Shown here: one piece after another, positions 26,001 to 38,054 of the stretch
Position numbering within the stretch: position 1 is the stretch's first letter
Layout: every line of letters begins with the position of its first letter
Assembly (NCBI RefSeq): GCF_900100125.1
Contig: NZ_FNEL01000004.1
Location: forward strand, 1 to 58,961
Length of the DNA stretch: 58,961 nt
Reading direction: 5' to 3'
Source of the DNA: Dolosicoccus paucivorans
GTDB lineage: Bacteria > Bacillota > Bacilli > Lactobacillales > Aerococcaceae
The notes under the pieces: generated by a model
Seen by the model: only the letters and a program-made list of their open reading frames with translations
Told to the model about the DNA's origin: nothing
Database searches by the model: none
Made by a program: the position numbers and the translations under genes

Positions 26001-27992
26001 ATGGAATCCAAGACATTTAAAGTTCATTCTCCCTATAAGCCCAGTGGGGATCAGCCAGAAGCCATTGCTGAATTAGCCCAAGGAATTAAAGACGGCAAAA
26101 AAGAACAAGTGTTAATGGGTGCAACGGGAACAGGTAAGACATTTACAATGGCTAATGTCATTCAAGAAGTCAATCGACCGACGTTAGTTCTAGCTCATAA
26201 TAAAACTCTCGCCGGGCAGTTATATAGTGAATTACTCGAATTTTTCCCTGAAAATGCGGTAGAGTATTTTGTATCTTATTATGACTATTATCAACCGGAA
26301 GCCTATGTTCCCGCATCTGATACTTATATAGAGAAGGAATCCAGTGTTAACGACGAAATTGACAAACTACGTCACTCAGCTTCATCTGCCTTACTAGAGC
26401 GTCGGGATGTGATTGTAGTCGCTTCAGTGTCATGTATTTACGGGTTAGTTAACCCAGAAAACTACCGCGAACACGTTCTATCATTACGTAAAGGACAAGA
26501 AATAAGTCGTAACGAAATGCTCGCGCGTTTAGTCAGTATGCAGTTTGTACGAAATGATATTGATTTCCAGCGGGGAACCTTTAGAGTGCGCGGTGACGTA
26601 GTGGAAATCTTTATGGCTTCGAGAGATAAAGAGATTTTACGTGTTGAATTTTTTGGTGATGAAATTGACCGTTTAAGACAAGTGGATGTGTTAACTGGAG
26701 AAGTTAAAAGTGACGTAGATCATTATCCAATTTACCCAGCAACACACTTTATCGCCAATGATGAACAAGTATTAACCGCTGTTAATTCCATAAAAGCAGA
26801 GCTAGAAGAACGTCTCAAAGAGCTTCACGCAGAAAATAAACTATTAGAAGCCCAACGCCTAGAGCAGCGCACGAATTATGACATCGAAATGCTTTTAGAA
26901 ATGGGATATTGTAACGGGATCGAAAACTATTCAAGACATATGGACGGCCGTTTACCAGGCCAGCCGCCTTATACCATAATCGATTTCTTTCCTAAAGATT
27001 TTGTCATTGTCGTCGATGAATCCCACATTACTATGTCACAAATTCGAGGCATGTTTAACGGAGACCAAGCCCGTAAACAACAATTAATTGACCACGGCTT
27101 TCGCTTACCGAGTGCTTTAGATAACCGTCCGTTACGATTGGAAGAGTTTGAAGAGCGTGTTAACCAAATTGTTTACGTTTCAGCTACACCTGGTCCTTAT
27201 GAATTAGAAAAGACAAATAATGAAGTCGTTGAGCAAATTATTCGTCCAACCGGATTATTGGACCCGATTATTGAAGTGCGTCCAATTGAAGGACAAATTG
27301 ATGACTTAGTGTCTGAAATTAATAAGCGAGTGGAACGAGACGAACGCGTCTTTATTACGACACTTACTAAGAAAATGTCCGAAGACTTAACGGATTACTT
27401 ACACGAATTAGACATTAAAGTGAAGTACTTACATAGCGACATTAAAACCCTTGAACGAACGGAAATTATTCGCGATTTACGCCTAGGGGTATTTGACGTA
27501 TTAGTCGGAATTAACCTTTTACGAGAAGGATTAGACGTACCGGAAGTAACGTTAGTCGCGATTTTAGATGCGGATAAAGAAGGATTCTTACGAAGCGAAC
27601 GCTCGCTCATTCAAACCATCGGACGAGCAGCTCGTAACGCTGATGGACGAGTCATTATGTATGCCGATAAAATAACCCGTTCAATGCAAGTGGCGATTGA
27701 TGAAACTGAACGTCGTCGTGAAATTCAACAAGCTTATAACAAAAAACATGGTATTACGCCAACAACCATCAAAAAAGAAATTCGCGATCTTATCCGAATT
27801 ACTCATGACGTGGAGCAAGAAGAACAAGCTGAAAATATTTACGTTCAGTTTAAGAAACTTTCTCGCTTACAACGTGAAGAAGAGATCGAACGTCTCACTT
27901 TAGAGATGAAACAAGCCGCTAAAGATATGAACTTTGAAGCAGCCGCTGATCTACGTGACGTCATTATGGAACTAAAAGCAAAATATATGTGA
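26001..27992 (+). CDS. uvrB: Excinuclease ABC subunit UvrB
   Basis: A 663-residue damage-verifying helicase-like subunit of nucleotide excision repair. Walker A GATGTGKT is at 40-47, the beta-hairpin [12 protein letters not shown] follows, and later motifs include [18 protein letters not shown] and [12 protein letters not shown]. The C-terminal UVR motif that binds UvrC (about 628-660) is intact. An LexA box controls it. In most Firmicutes uvrA follows directly; here rpsO does instead, so uvrA must be elsewhere or absent. Confidence 0.98.
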   Translation: MESKTFKVHSPYKPSGDQPEAIAELAQGIKDGKKEQVLMGATGTGKTFTMANVIQEVNRPTLVLAHNKTLAGQLYSELLEFFPENAVEYFVSYYDYYQPEAYVPASDTYIEKESSVNDEIDKLRHSASSALLERRDVIVVASVSCIYGLVNPENYREHVLSLRKGQEISRNEMLARLVSMQFVRNDIDFQRGTFRVRGDVVEIFMASRDKEILRVEFFGDEIDRLRQVDVLTGEVKSDVDHYPIYPATHFIANDEQVLTAVNSIKAELEERLKELHAENKLLEAQRLEQRTNYDIEMLLEMGYCNGIENYSRHMDGRLPGQPPYTIIDFFPKDFVIVVDESHITMSQIRGMFNGDQARKQQLIDHGFRLPSALDNRPLRLEEFEERVNQIVYVSATPGPYELEKTNNEVVEQIIRPTGLLDPIIEVRPIEGQIDDLVSEINKRVERDERVFITTLTKKMSEDLTDYLHELDIKVKYLHSDIKTLERTEIIRDLRLGVFDVLVGINLLREGLDVPEVTLVAILDADKEGFLRSERSLIQTIGRAARNADGRVIMYADKITRSMQVAIDETERRREIQQAYNKKHGITPTTIKKEIRDLIRITHDVEQEEQAENIYVQFKKLSRLQREEEIERLTLEMKQAAKDMNFEAAADLRDVIMELKAKYM

Positions 27993-28009
27993 TAAAGTAC
28001 TAAAATTCA

Positions 28010-28038
28010 TTGCAAATTGGATTTATTTACGTTATCAT
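28010..28038 (+). promoter_or_regulatory. rpsO promoter
   Basis: -35 TTGCAA (28010-28015) and -10 TATCAT (28033-28038), 17 bp apart. Confidence 0.7.
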
Positions 28039-28060
28039 ATGAAAAGTGGAAATCACACAA

Positions 28061-28105
28061 CCAAAGCTCAGTTTATCGAATCACCAACGTAGACTTGGCT
28101 TTTGG
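28061..28105 (+). promoter_or_regulatory. rpsO leader hairpin
   Basis: CCAAAGCTCAGT (28061-28072) pairs with ACTTGGCTTTTGG (28093-28105), with a bulge. It lies between the promoter and the ribosome site. S15 is known to autoregulate through leader structures in several bacteria; that role here is inferred. Confidence 0.55.
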
Positions 28106-28133
28106 ATAAAATTTATGAAAGAGGTGTTTGATA

Positions 28134-28403
28134 ATGGCATTATCAAAAGAACGTAAGAACGAAATTATTAAAGAGTTTGCAACACATGAAGGAGATACAG
28201 GTTCTCCAGAAGTACAAGTTGCTGTTTTAACACACGAAATTAACACATTAAACGATCACATTCATACACACAAAAAAGACTTCCATTCATACCGTGGTCT
28301 TATGAAAAAAGTTGGACGCCGTCGTAACTTATTATCTTATTTACGTAAGAAAGACATCCAACGTTACCGTGTATTAATCGAGCGTTTAGGTTTACGTCGT
28401 TAA
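28134..28403 (+). CDS. rpsO: 30S ribosomal protein S15
   Basis: An 89-residue 16S rRNA-binding protein ([16 protein letters not shown] start; [29 protein letters not shown] end). A TTG two codons upstream is in frame but GAGGTG lies 7 bp before the ATG at 28134, which is chosen. The rpsO-pnp order is conserved across bacteria. Confidence 0.98.
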   Translation: MALSKERKNEIIKEFATHEGDTGSPEVQVAVLTHEINTLNDHIHTHKKDFHSYRGLMKKVGRRRNLLSYLRKKDIQRYRVLIERLGLRR

Positions 28404-28414
28404 TCATGAATGAA

Positions 28415-28446
28415 AAGGGTGGCTTTTGGGCCATCCTTCTTTTTTT
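28415..28446 (+). terminator. rpsO terminator
   Basis: AAGGGTGGC (28415-28423) pairs with GCCATCCTT (28430-28438), followed by seven T. Confidence 0.88.
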
Positions 28447-28548
28447 AAAATAGATAGATGGGGCGAGTTATTACTATACAAAGTTGAGAGAGGGTATGAT
28501 TTTTGAACTTTGTTTAGTAACCTCCCCCATAGTGAAAGGAGAAAATTA

Positions 28549-30666
28549 ATGTTTGACAAGAAAGTATATACGATTGATTGGGCAGGTCGCCCGTTAACTG
28601 TTGAAATTGGCGAAATGGCTCGTCAAGCAAATGGTGCCGTTTTAGTTCGTTATGGGGATACCGCTGTATTATCTACCGCTGTCGCGTCAAAACAAGCAAG
28701 TCCGTTACCGTTTTTCCCATTAACTGTTCACTACATTGAGAAAATGTATGCTGTCGGTAAAGTGCCAGGTGGATTTATTAAACGAGAAGGTCGTCCTTCT
28801 GAAAATGCGACTTTGACTAGTCGTTTGATTGACCGTCCGATTCGTCCAATGTTCCCAGAAGGGGTACGTAACGAAATTCAAATTACAAACACTGTGTTAG
28901 CAGTAGAACAAGACAACACACCAGAAATGGCAGCCATGTTAGGTTCATCCCTTGCCTTAGCGATTTCTGATATTCCTTTTGATGGCCCGATTGCCGGTGT
29001 TAACGTTGGTCGTATTGATGGTGAGTTAGTGATTAACCCAACTTGCGAGCAACGTGAAGCGTCTGATTTAGAGCTGTCTGTTGCAGGAACTAAAGAAGCC
29101 ATTAACATGGTTGAAAGTAGTGCGGCTGAACTATCTGAAAAAGATATGTTAGAAGCTCTATTATTTGGTCACGAAGCGATTCAATCTTTAATTGATTTTC
29201 AAAATCAAATTGTTGCCGAAATCGGTAAAGAAAAGTTTGAATTTGAACTTCACGAAGTAGATCCAGCGATTACAGAATTAGTGGAAACGAACTATAAAGA
29301 TGCTTTAACTAAAGCTATTCAAACTCCTGAAAAATTAGCTCGCGAAGAAGCGATCAGTGAGGTTATGAATGGTGCAGTTGAAGCTTATGAACAAGCACAT
29401 CAAGACGATGAAGACTTAGAAGAAAAAGTCGCTGATTTACGTATTGCTTTAGATGATGTTGAAAAGCAAGAAGTCCGTCGCTTAATTACAAAAGAAAGCA
29501 CCCGACCAGATGGACGCCGTCCGGAAGAAATTCGTCCGCTGGACTCACAAGTCGCTCTCTTTAACCGCGTGCACGGTTCAGGGCTATTCACTCGCGGTCA
29601 AACTCAAGCATTAACTGTCGCTACTTTAGCTCCTTTAGCTGAGCAACAAGTTATTGACGGTTTAGGGATTGAAGAAGAAAAACGCTTCATCCACCACTAT
29701 AACTTCCCGAACTTCTCTGTAGGAGAAGCAGGACGTGTGGGCGCTCCAGGTCGCCGTGAAATTGGTCACGGAGCTTTAGGAGAACGCGCCTTAGAACGCG
29801 TCATTCCAAGCGAAGAAGACTTCCCGTACACCATCCGTTTAGTATCTGAAGTATTAGAGTCTAACGGATCAAGTTCTCAAGCAAGTATTTGTGCGGGAAC
29901 CCTTGCTTTAATGGACGCTGGTGTGCCAATTAAAGCACCGGTAGCCGGTATTGCGATGGGACTTGTTATGGATGAAGATGAAGACTACACCATCTTAACA
30001 GATATCCAAGGGATGGAAGACGCTCTAGGAGACATGGACTTTAAAGTAGCAGGAACATCTAAAGGAATTACTGCACTACAAATGGACATTAAAATTCAAG
30101 GAATTACTCCTGAAATCTTAAGAGAGTCCTTGCAACAAGCCCAAGCAGCTCGCCTATTTATTTTAGATAACTTAACCGCAACTATTTCGCATCCAAGACC
30201 ACAATTAAGCCCATATGCACCGAAAATTGATTTAATTACAATTGACCCTGAGAAAATTAAAGTTGTTATCGGTCGTGGCGGGGAAACAATTAATGGCATC
30301 ATTGATGAAACAGGCGTTAAGATTGATATTACACAAGAAGGTTTAGTCAGCATCGCTTCATCAGATCAAGAAATGATCGATAAAGCCCGTGAAATGATCG
30401 AACTCCTTGTTAAAGAAGTCGAAGTAGGGGAAACTTACGAAGGAGAAGTTAAACGTGTAGAGCGTTTTGGAGCCTTTGTCGAAGTTTTACCAGGAAAAGA
30501 CGGCTTATTACATATTTCTCAATTAGAACATCACCGCGTAGATAAAGTGGAAGATGTTGTTAATGTCGGCGATAAAGTATTAGTGAAAGTCACGGAAATT
30601 GATGATCGCGGTCGCATTAACTTATCAAGAAAAGCGCTTCTACCAAAAGAACCATCCGAAAACTAA
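28549..30666 (+). CDS. pnp: Polyribonucleotide nucleotidyltransferase (PNPase)
   Basis: A 705-residue 3'-5' phosphorolytic exoribonuclease. It has two RNase PH domains ([38 protein letters not shown]), a KH domain with [18 protein letters not shown] and a C-terminal S1 domain ([20 protein letters not shown]). The ATG at 28549 is 7 bp after AAAGGAG; an in-frame TTG at 28510 lacks a site. With the RNase J2-type gene at 32349 it forms part of the RNA decay machinery. Confidence 0.98.
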   Translation: MFDKKVYTIDWAGRPLTVEIGEMARQANGAVLVRYGDTAVLSTAVASKQASPLPFFPLTVHYIEKMYAVGKVPGGFIKREGRPSENATLTSRLIDRPIRPMFPEGVRNEIQITNTVLAVEQDNTPEMAAMLGSSLALAISDIPFDGPIAGVNVGRIDGELVINPTCEQREASDLELSVAGTKEAINMVESSAAELSEKDMLEALLFGHEAIQSLIDFQNQIVAEIGKEKFEFELHEVDPAITELVETNYKDALTKAIQTPEKLAREEAISEVMNGAVEAYEQAHQDDEDLEEKVADLRIALDDVEKQEVRRLITKESTRPDGRRPEEIRPLDSQVALFNRVHGSGLFTRGQTQALTVATLAPLAEQQVIDGLGIEEEKRFIHHYNFPNFSVGEAGRVGAPGRREIGHGALGERALERVIPSEEDFPYTIRLVSEVLESNGSSSQASICAGTLALMDAGVPIKAPVAGIAMGLVMDEDEDYTILTDIQGMEDALGDMDFKVAGTSKGITALQMDIKIQGITPEILRESLQQAQAARLFILDNLTATISHPRPQLSPYAPKIDLITIDPEKIKVVIGRGGETINGIIDETGVKIDITQEGLVSIASSDQEMIDKAREMIELLVKEVEVGETYEGEVKRVERFGAFVEVLPGKDGLLHISQLEHHRVDKVEDVVNVGDKVLVKVTEIDDRGRINLSRKALLPKEPSEN

Positions 30667-30672
30667 AAGGTT

Positions 30673-30706
30673 TAACCCTGTTAGCTTAGCTAATGGGGTT
30701 ATTTTT
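30673..30706 (+). terminator. pnp terminator
   Basis: AACCCTGTTAGC pairs with GCTAATGGGGTT (two mismatched positions), followed by ATTTTTG. Confidence 0.82.
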
Positions 30707-30802
30707 GTGGGCAAAAAAAGCGTTAAACTAAAACCTCATTGTATTTTAATGTTGCTTGTGATATTTTTAAGAAGGAGTTAAAAAAACTTAAAGGAGATTG
30801 CT

Positions 30803-32218
30803 ATGAAAAAAGAACCACAACAACTCAGTTTAATGTCTCTTGTTGCGATTATGGTCAGTGCGGCGGTAGGATCGGGAGTTTTCAACTTAATGAAAGAGAT
30901 GGCTTTGGAAACATCCGTCATCGTTGCCGGTCTTGCGTGGGTGATTGCCGGCCTTGGGATGGGCGCATTGGCGGTGACCTTTTCCAATTTAAACGAATCC
31001 TTTCCCAATGTTGAAGGAGGCGTCTTTGGCTACGCTGTATCCGGGTTAGGAGATTTAGGTGGCTTTATGTCGACGTGGATGTACTGGCTAGCTGTTTTAT
31101 TTTCATCTATTGCACAAGTCAGTTTACTGTTTAACGCGCTAGCTTACTTTTTCCCTATTTTTGGGGATGGGCAAAATCTATATTCTGTTATCGGTGCTTC
31201 AATCTTTTTCTGGTCTCTTCACTTTTTAGTGAGCCGTGGGACGGAAAGTGCGGCCGTCTTTAATACGATTGTTCTGATTGCTAAATTTGTGCCTATTTTT
31301 GTCTTTATTATTATCGCAATTATCGCGTTTAATGGAGATATTTTTATTGAAAGTGTCGGGCGTCTGACGTCAAGTGGGCCGATCCATTGGGGCAATGTTT
31401 TCCATGAGTTAAAAGCATCTATGCTTGTCACCGTTTGGGCATTCGTCGGAATGGAAGGTGTGACGGTCTTTTCATCTCGAGCTAAACGAAGAAGCGATGT
31501 AGGTAAAGGAACGGTTTATGGCTTTGGAGCTGTGACGTTACTTTATTTAATCGTAACGCTTGTTTCTTATGGCGTGATGACTCAAGAGCAATTAGCAGCT
31601 TTACCAAACCCAGCGATGGGATATATTTTAGAAGCAGTCATTGGTCCATGGGGAGCTTGGATTATTAACTTAGGTGTGATTATATCTCTAGTCGGAAGTG
31701 GTATTTCTTGGGCAATGATTGGAGCAGAGACGGGCTTTCAAGCCAGTGAATTGGACATGTTCCCTAAATTATTTAGTCGCCTAAATGACAAAAAAGCTCC
31801 GGCTACAGCAAGTTTTATTCGTACGATGATTGCTCAAATCGTTGTTTTACTTCTTCTTGTAGCAACTCAAGCTTATTCATTAATTTCCCGCCTATCGGGG
31901 GCAACGGTTGTTGTTCCTTACTTTTTAGCAACGGTATTTTTACTGTTAAATAGTAGAAAAGCAGGATTATCCTTTAGTAAACAATTACCTGCGTGGATTG
32001 CGTTTATTTACTTAGGGTGGATTTTTTACGCTTCAGGGTATTTGTTCTATTTACTTTTAATGCTTTCACTAGGGTTAGGGGCTGTATGTTTTGTAGCGAG
32101 CCAACGTTACTACAATTGTAAGCTTAACAATCAAGTATTATGGATTGTTTGGTTTATGCTTATTATTGGATTTGTGTTTGCTTTATATCGTTTACCTGTC
32201 ATTATGGAATTAATTTAA
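30803..32218 (+). CDS. APC-superfamily basic amino acid/polyamine antiporter
   Basis: A 471-residue transporter with about 12 membrane segments and the APC core motif (VSAAVGSGVFNL near the N-terminus; EGVTVFSSRAKRRSDVGKGT in the middle). It resembles arginine/ornithine or lysine antiporters of lactic acid bacteria. The substrate is not determined. AAAGGAG lies before ATG. It stands alone between two terminators. If it is an amino-acid/amine exchanger it could pair with a decarboxylase such as the broken one at 23026, though they are 6 kb apart. Confidence 0.85.
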   Translation: MKKEPQQLSLMSLVAIMVSAAVGSGVFNLMKEMALETSVIVAGLAWVIAGLGMGALAVTFSNLNESFPNVEGGVFGYAVSGLGDLGGFMSTWMYWLAVLFSSIAQVSLLFNALAYFFPIFGDGQNLYSVIGASIFFWSLHFLVSRGTESAAVFNTIVLIAKFVPIFVFIIIAIIAFNGDIFIESVGRLTSSGPIHWGNVFHELKASMLVTVWAFVGMEGVTVFSSRAKRRSDVGKGTVYGFGAVTLLYLIVTLVSYGVMTQEQLAALPNPAMGYILEAVIGPWGAWIINLGVIISLVGSGISWAMIGAETGFQASELDMFPKLFSRLNDKKAPATASFIRTMIAQIVVLLLLVATQAYSLISRLSGATVVVPYFLATVFLLLNSRKAGLSFSKQLPAWIAFIYLGWIFYASGYLFYLLLMLSLGLGAVCFVASQRYYNCKLNNQVLWIVWFMLIIGFVFALYRLPVIMELI

Positions 32219-32229
32219 CAAAGTTAAGG

Positions 32230-32251
32230 GGAGGCTGAGGCCTCCTTTTTT
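32230..32251 (+). terminator. Terminator after the antiporter
   Basis: GGAGGC (32230-32235) pairs with GCCTCC (32240-32245), then six T. Confidence 0.85.
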
Positions 32252-32261
32252 GTTCATTTTT

Positions 32262-32290
32262 TTCAAGTCAATGTCGGAGTGTGTTATAAT
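32262..32290 (+). promoter_or_regulatory. Promoter of the RNase J gene
   Basis: A perfect -10 TATAAT (32285-32290) with extended TGT, and a weak -35 TTCAAG (32262-32267) at 17 bp. Confidence 0.7.
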
Positions 32291-32348
32291 AAAAGGAGTG
32301 CTAATCAGTTGAAATAAAATATATACATTAATTTTTTAGAGGTGAATT

Positions 32349-34055
32349 ATGAGTAAAATAAAAATTATTCCACTTGGCGGCGTTCGCGAAGACGGTAAGA
32401 GTCTTTTTGTAGTGGAAGTAGAAGAATCAATTTTTGTCTTAGATTGTGGGTTGTTGTACCCTGAAGAAGGATTATTAGGAATTGATGCGGTGATTCCTGA
32501 TTTTACTTATTTAAAGGAGAACGCACACCGAGTGGTCGGTATTTTTCTAACCCACGGTCACGATGATGCGATCGGGGCATTAGCTTATTTATTAGAAGAA
32601 GTGGATGCGCCTGTTTTTGGTACTAAGCTCACGTTAGAGTTTGCTAAATTAATCGCCAAAGAACAAGGAAAAACGGACGTTCATCCTGATTTTATTGAAG
32701 TGGATCATCAAACAGAGATTGAATTTGATGATGCAACCGTTTCATTTTTCAAAACAACGCATACAATTCCAGATTCAGTGGGAATTGCGATTCATACACC
32801 AGACGGGGCGATTGTTTATACCGGTGACTTTAAGTTTAGTCCAAGTGCTTCACCGCTTTATCAAACAGACTTTGATCGTTTAACCCAATTAGGCTCTCAA
32901 GGAGTACTGGCATTATTAAGTGACTCCGCTTCAGCAGAGAGTACCTCAGAAAACATTTCGGGTATGGAAGTATTTGAATCAATTACCGAGACGTTTATGA
33001 ACGCTGAAGGACGAGTCATTGTCTCGAGTGTAGGAAGTAATATCGAACGAATTCAGCAAGTGTTAAATGCAGCAGATATTTCAAAGCGCAAAGTATTTTT
33101 TGCCAATGGTTATGTTTACGAAATGGTTGATATTGCGATTAAGCTGGGTAAAATAACACTGCCACGTAAAGATTTAATTGTTGATATCCAACATTTAGAT
33201 AAAACGCCTTCTAACGAAGTAGTCATTATTCAAACGGGTAACGTCGGAGAACCATTAAGTCAATTGCAACGAATGGCTTTAAATCGTCACCGCCGTGTAT
33301 CCATTAAAGAAGGCGATCTAGTTTATATTGTAACGACACCGACAACAGCGATGGAAACTGTTGTTGCTAAAACAAAAAACATGATTTACCGCGCAGGAGG
33401 GCTGGTTAAAGAATTAGCCAACGATTTAAAAACTTCTGGACACGGTACACCAAATCAACTGCAACTGATGTTAAACTTTATGCGTCCTAAATATTTTATT
33501 CCCGTCAACGGTGAATTTAGAGCCCAACGAGCTCATGGCGCTTTAGCTAAGCAGTTAGGTTATCAAGATAATGAAGTCTTTGTTTTAGATATTGGGGACA
33601 TTGTCGAATTTAATAATGGTAAAGCAGCCCTTACTGGACAAGTCGAGGCAGGAAATGTCTTAGTAGACGGAAGTGGTGTAGGAGATATTGGAAATGTCGT
33701 CTTACGCGATCGTCGTATTTTAAGTGAAGACGGTATTTTTGTCGTTGTGGCGACCATCTCAAGACGTCTAGGTAAAGTATTGGTAGGACCACAAATTACT
33801 TCTCGCGGGTTTGTTTTCATGAAAGCAAGTACAGATTTAATTAAAGCTTGCTCTGACATGACGTTAGATATTTTAGAAGATCATTTAGATCGCAAAGATT
33901 TCGAATGGGGTCTATTAAAATCAGACTTAAGAGAACAAATCGGTAAGTATTTGTTTAAAGAAACGAAGCGTCGCCCAGTTGTTTTACCGATTATTATGGA
34001 AGCTTCAAACTATCAACCTTCTAAAAAAGAAGCGCCTAATCGACCAAACAAGTAA
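32349..34055 (+). CDS. rnjB: Ribonuclease J2-type (metallo-beta-lactamase/beta-CASP)
   Basis: A 568-residue nuclease of the RNase J family (MBL and beta-CASP domains, then a C-terminal domain). The metal motif at 69-74 reads HGHDDA. RNase J1 and other active members have HxHxDH; RNase J2 of B. subtilis has HGHADA. The Ala in place of the last His therefore marks this as RnjB, expected to have weak exonuclease activity alone and to work in a J1/J2 complex. VYTGDFKF and SGHGTPNQLQLMLNFMRPKY follow. rnjA is not in this window. A thiT-like gene follows by 16 bp. Confidence 0.9.
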   Translation: MSKIKIIPLGGVREDGKSLFVVEVEESIFVLDCGLLYPEEGLLGIDAVIPDFTYLKENAHRVVGIFLTHGHDDAIGALAYLLEEVDAPVFGTKLTLEFAKLIAKEQGKTDVHPDFIEVDHQTEIEFDDATVSFFKTTHTIPDSVGIAIHTPDGAIVYTGDFKFSPSASPLYQTDFDRLTQLGSQGVLALLSDSASAESTSENISGMEVFESITETFMNAEGRVIVSSVGSNIERIQQVLNAADISKRKVFFANGYVYEMVDIAIKLGKITLPRKDLIVDIQHLDKTPSNEVVIIQTGNVGEPLSQLQRMALNRHRRVSIKEGDLVYIVTTPTTAMETVVAKTKNMIYRAGGLVKELANDLKTSGHGTPNQLQLMLNFMRPKYFIPVNGEFRAQRAHGALAKQLGYQDNEVFVLDIGDIVEFNNGKAALTGQVEAGNVLVDGSGVGDIGNVVLRDRRILSEDGIFVVVATISRRLGKVLVGPQITSRGFVFMKASTDLIKACSDMTLDILEDHLDRKDFEWGLLKSDLREQIGKYLFKETKRRPVVLPIIMEASNYQPSKKEAPNRPNK

Positions 34056-34071
34056 TTAGAAGGGAGATTTT

Positions 34072-34650
34072 ATGAATACAAGAACACGAAGAATGTTACA
34101 AGACGCATTAATAGCGGTGTTATTAAGCATTGCGTTGTCTTTTATCAATAGAGAAGTTACTCCTTTGCCGTTAGCCTTTAGTCCTTTACCTTTAATATGG
34201 TTAGGGCTACGTCACGGTGGGGCATTAAGTGTCTTAACCGCTGCACTAGCTGGAGTGGTTATTGGAGCTATTCAATGGAGAGGTTTTCCAATCGTCGATA
34301 TTTTATTAGGTAATGTTTTGCCGCTACTAGGTGTGGGTGTTTGCGAATTCTTTGCTCGTAATACCCAACGAACGTTAAATAATTTACGCTATACCTCGAC
34401 CTATTTGAATATCTTTACAGCTAGTTTATTGACTTTAATGATTTACTACGGTATTCAATGGGGACTTTTACCATCGATTGGCATTGGGACAACCTTGCCG
34501 ATCAGTACTCTTTTATTAGGACTAGGTGTGACTTGGCTTATTTTAGCAGGAAGTTTATCTTTATTAGCAAAATCTGCTCCGCAACTAATCATTCCTAGAA
34601 GAAGTAAGTACTTACCAAGACGTGAGACCTCGTCGCTGTTAAACGATTAA
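34072..34650 (+). CDS. ThiT-like ECF S component (thiamine uptake)
   Basis: A 192-residue membrane protein with about six hydrophobic segments. The pattern LPLIWLGLRHGGALSVLTAALAGVV resembles the LALRRGLKxGLxAGL segment of ThiT, the thiamine-specific S component. It would need the shared EcfAA'T module. No TPP riboswitch precedes it, as it is read from the RNase J2 promoter. Thiamine pyrophosphokinase is also in the window (55894-56574), which fits salvage of external thiamine. Specificity is inferred. Confidence 0.65.
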   Translation: MNTRTRRMLQDALIAVLLSIALSFINREVTPLPLAFSPLPLIWLGLRHGGALSVLTAALAGVVIGAIQWRGFPIVDILLGNVLPLLGVGVCEFFARNTQRTLNNLRYTSTYLNIFTASLLTLMIYYGIQWGLLPSIGIGTTLPISTLLLGLGVTWLILAGSLSLLAKSAPQLIIPRRSKYLPRRETSSLLND

Positions 34651-34659
34651 TACAAAAAG

Positions 34660-34704
34660 AAACTCCTTGTGATGCTCGAAAGCATGTAACAAGGAGTTTT
34701 TTTT
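34660..34704. terminator. Bidirectional terminator between thiT-like and YolD-like genes
   Basis: AAACTCCTTGT (34660-34670) pairs with ACAAGGAGTTT (34688-34698), with an inner GATGC/GCAT pair and T-runs on both strands. Confidence 0.9.
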
Positions 34705-35056
34705 ATTCGGCGTTAACCTTTAAAATGGAATGTGCTGGCAACTGTACGGTTTGTTTCGATGTTAAGTCAAATAGTGTGACCCCATGGTCATAAGTAAAAG
34801 GACTGAGAACTTTTGCTGTCATTGATTGACAAGAAGTATCGTCTAGCGAATAAACAATTTCAATTGAATTTAAATTAACGTAGTGATCATTGAGTACTTC
34901 TTGAATTCTTTCGACGGGCATTGTAAAACGTTGGTTATCTAAATAGAAATAGTTGAATGCCTCTTCATCAAGAGGTGCAAAAAAGTCACTAATAATTGCT
35001 TTACATTGGTGCAAATAGCGTCCTACGGCTTGAGTAGATAAAGTAGGTAATTCCAT
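34703..35056 (-). CDS. Small SOS-controlled protein, possibly YolD-like
   Basis: A 117-residue soluble acidic protein. The C-terminal two-thirds (IQEVLNDHYVNLNSIEIVYS onward, then VTLFDLTSKQTVQLPAHSI) predicts a small beta-barrel like that of the YolD family, whose members are often linked to SOS-induced Y-family DNA polymerases. No polymerase gene is near, and the N-terminal RGMxKW-type motif of YolD is not obvious, so the family call is weak. It has a consensus promoter with two LexA boxes and AAAGGTTG before the ATG. The function is unknown but damage-induced expression is well supported. Confidence 0.8.
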   Translation of the reverse strand: MELPTLSTQAVGRYLHQCKAIISDFFAPLDEEAFNYFYLDNQRFTMPVERIQEVLNDHYVNLNSIEIVYSLDDTSCQSMTAKVLSPFTYDHGVTLFDLTSKQTVQLPAHSILKVNAE

Positions 35057-35097
35057 AATATCAACCTTTCTAAATAATTATGGCAAATAAAACAAAG

Positions 35098-35111
35098 CGA
35101 ACATTTGTTCT
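35098..35111 (-). promoter_or_regulatory. Second LexA (SOS) box
   Basis: CGAACATTTGTTCT (plus strand) matches the LexA consensus CGAAC-N4-GTTCG with one mismatch. It lies just downstream of the predicted start of transcription of the minus-strand gene, its centre 28 bp from that of the first box. Confidence 0.82.
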
Positions 35112-35119
35112 GTAATTAC

Positions 35120-35148
35120 ATTATACGAACAAATGTTCGATATGTCAA
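35120..35148 (-). promoter_or_regulatory. Consensus sigma-A promoter of the small SOS gene
   Basis: On the minus strand a perfect TTGACA (35143-35148), a 17-bp spacer and a perfect TATAAT (35120-35125). It would be strong unless repressed. Confidence 0.93.
35126..35139 (-). promoter_or_regulatory. Perfect LexA (SOS) box in the promoter spacer
   Basis: CGAACAAATGTTCG (plus strand) is a perfect match to the Gram-positive LexA/DinR operator and fills the spacer up to the -10 box. Confidence 0.93.
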
Positions 35149-35172
35149 TAATTTTAGGATGATAAAGTATTA

Positions 35173-35202
35173 TTGTTTAAATCGCTTGCATTTTGCTATA
35201 AT
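35173..35202 (+). promoter_or_regulatory. Promoter of the V-ATPase operon
   Basis: -35 TTGTTT (35173-35178), 18-bp spacer, perfect -10 TATAAT (35197-35202) with the extended TGC. It is back to back with the SOS promoter, 24 bp between the two -35 boxes. Confidence 0.82.
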
Positions 35203-35233
35203 GGGTATAGTACTACTTACAGGAGGTGACTAT

Positions 35234-35546
35234 ATGAAGGAGTCTACTCTTCAATTGATGCAATCCATTGAACGTGAAGCGGAAGAAGAGTTAAAGCGTT
35301 TCGATTCGAAAATAGAATCTTATCGCCAAGAAGTAGAGCAACAGTTTGAACTTGAAGCAAACGAATATGATGCTCAAACAGAATTACTCGTCCAAGAACT
35401 AAGACAGAAGTTTGATGCGGAAATTAACGATGCCAAAACTCAGCGCGATGAAACGATTCGACGAAACGAAGAAACGATCAATGAAGCATTGAATCAACAC
35501 AAACAACGACTCATCAAAAATATTGTAGAACAGGTGGTGGCAACTT

Positions 35547-35557
<11 letters not shown>
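35234..35557 (+). CDS. ntpF: V-type ATPase peripheral-stalk subunit (NtpF, G/H type)
   Basis: A 107-residue, almost fully helical coiled-coil protein (Glu, Gln and Lys/Arg rich), the first gene of the ntp operon, where E. hirae has ntpF. With NtpE it forms the peripheral stalk. AGGAGGTGA lies 4 bp before the ATG at 35234. A longer frame from 35105 covers the promoter, so it is rejected. It overlaps ntpI by 11 bp. Confidence 0.85.
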
Positions 35558-38035
<2,478 letters not shown>

Positions 38036-38054
38036 TTTGAGAAAGGATGATCCC

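Noticed and set aside
33563-33859. Minus-strand frame opposite the RNase J gene
   Set aside because: Shadow of a conserved coding region with Ser/Thr/Pro-rich nonsense composition; no ribosome site.
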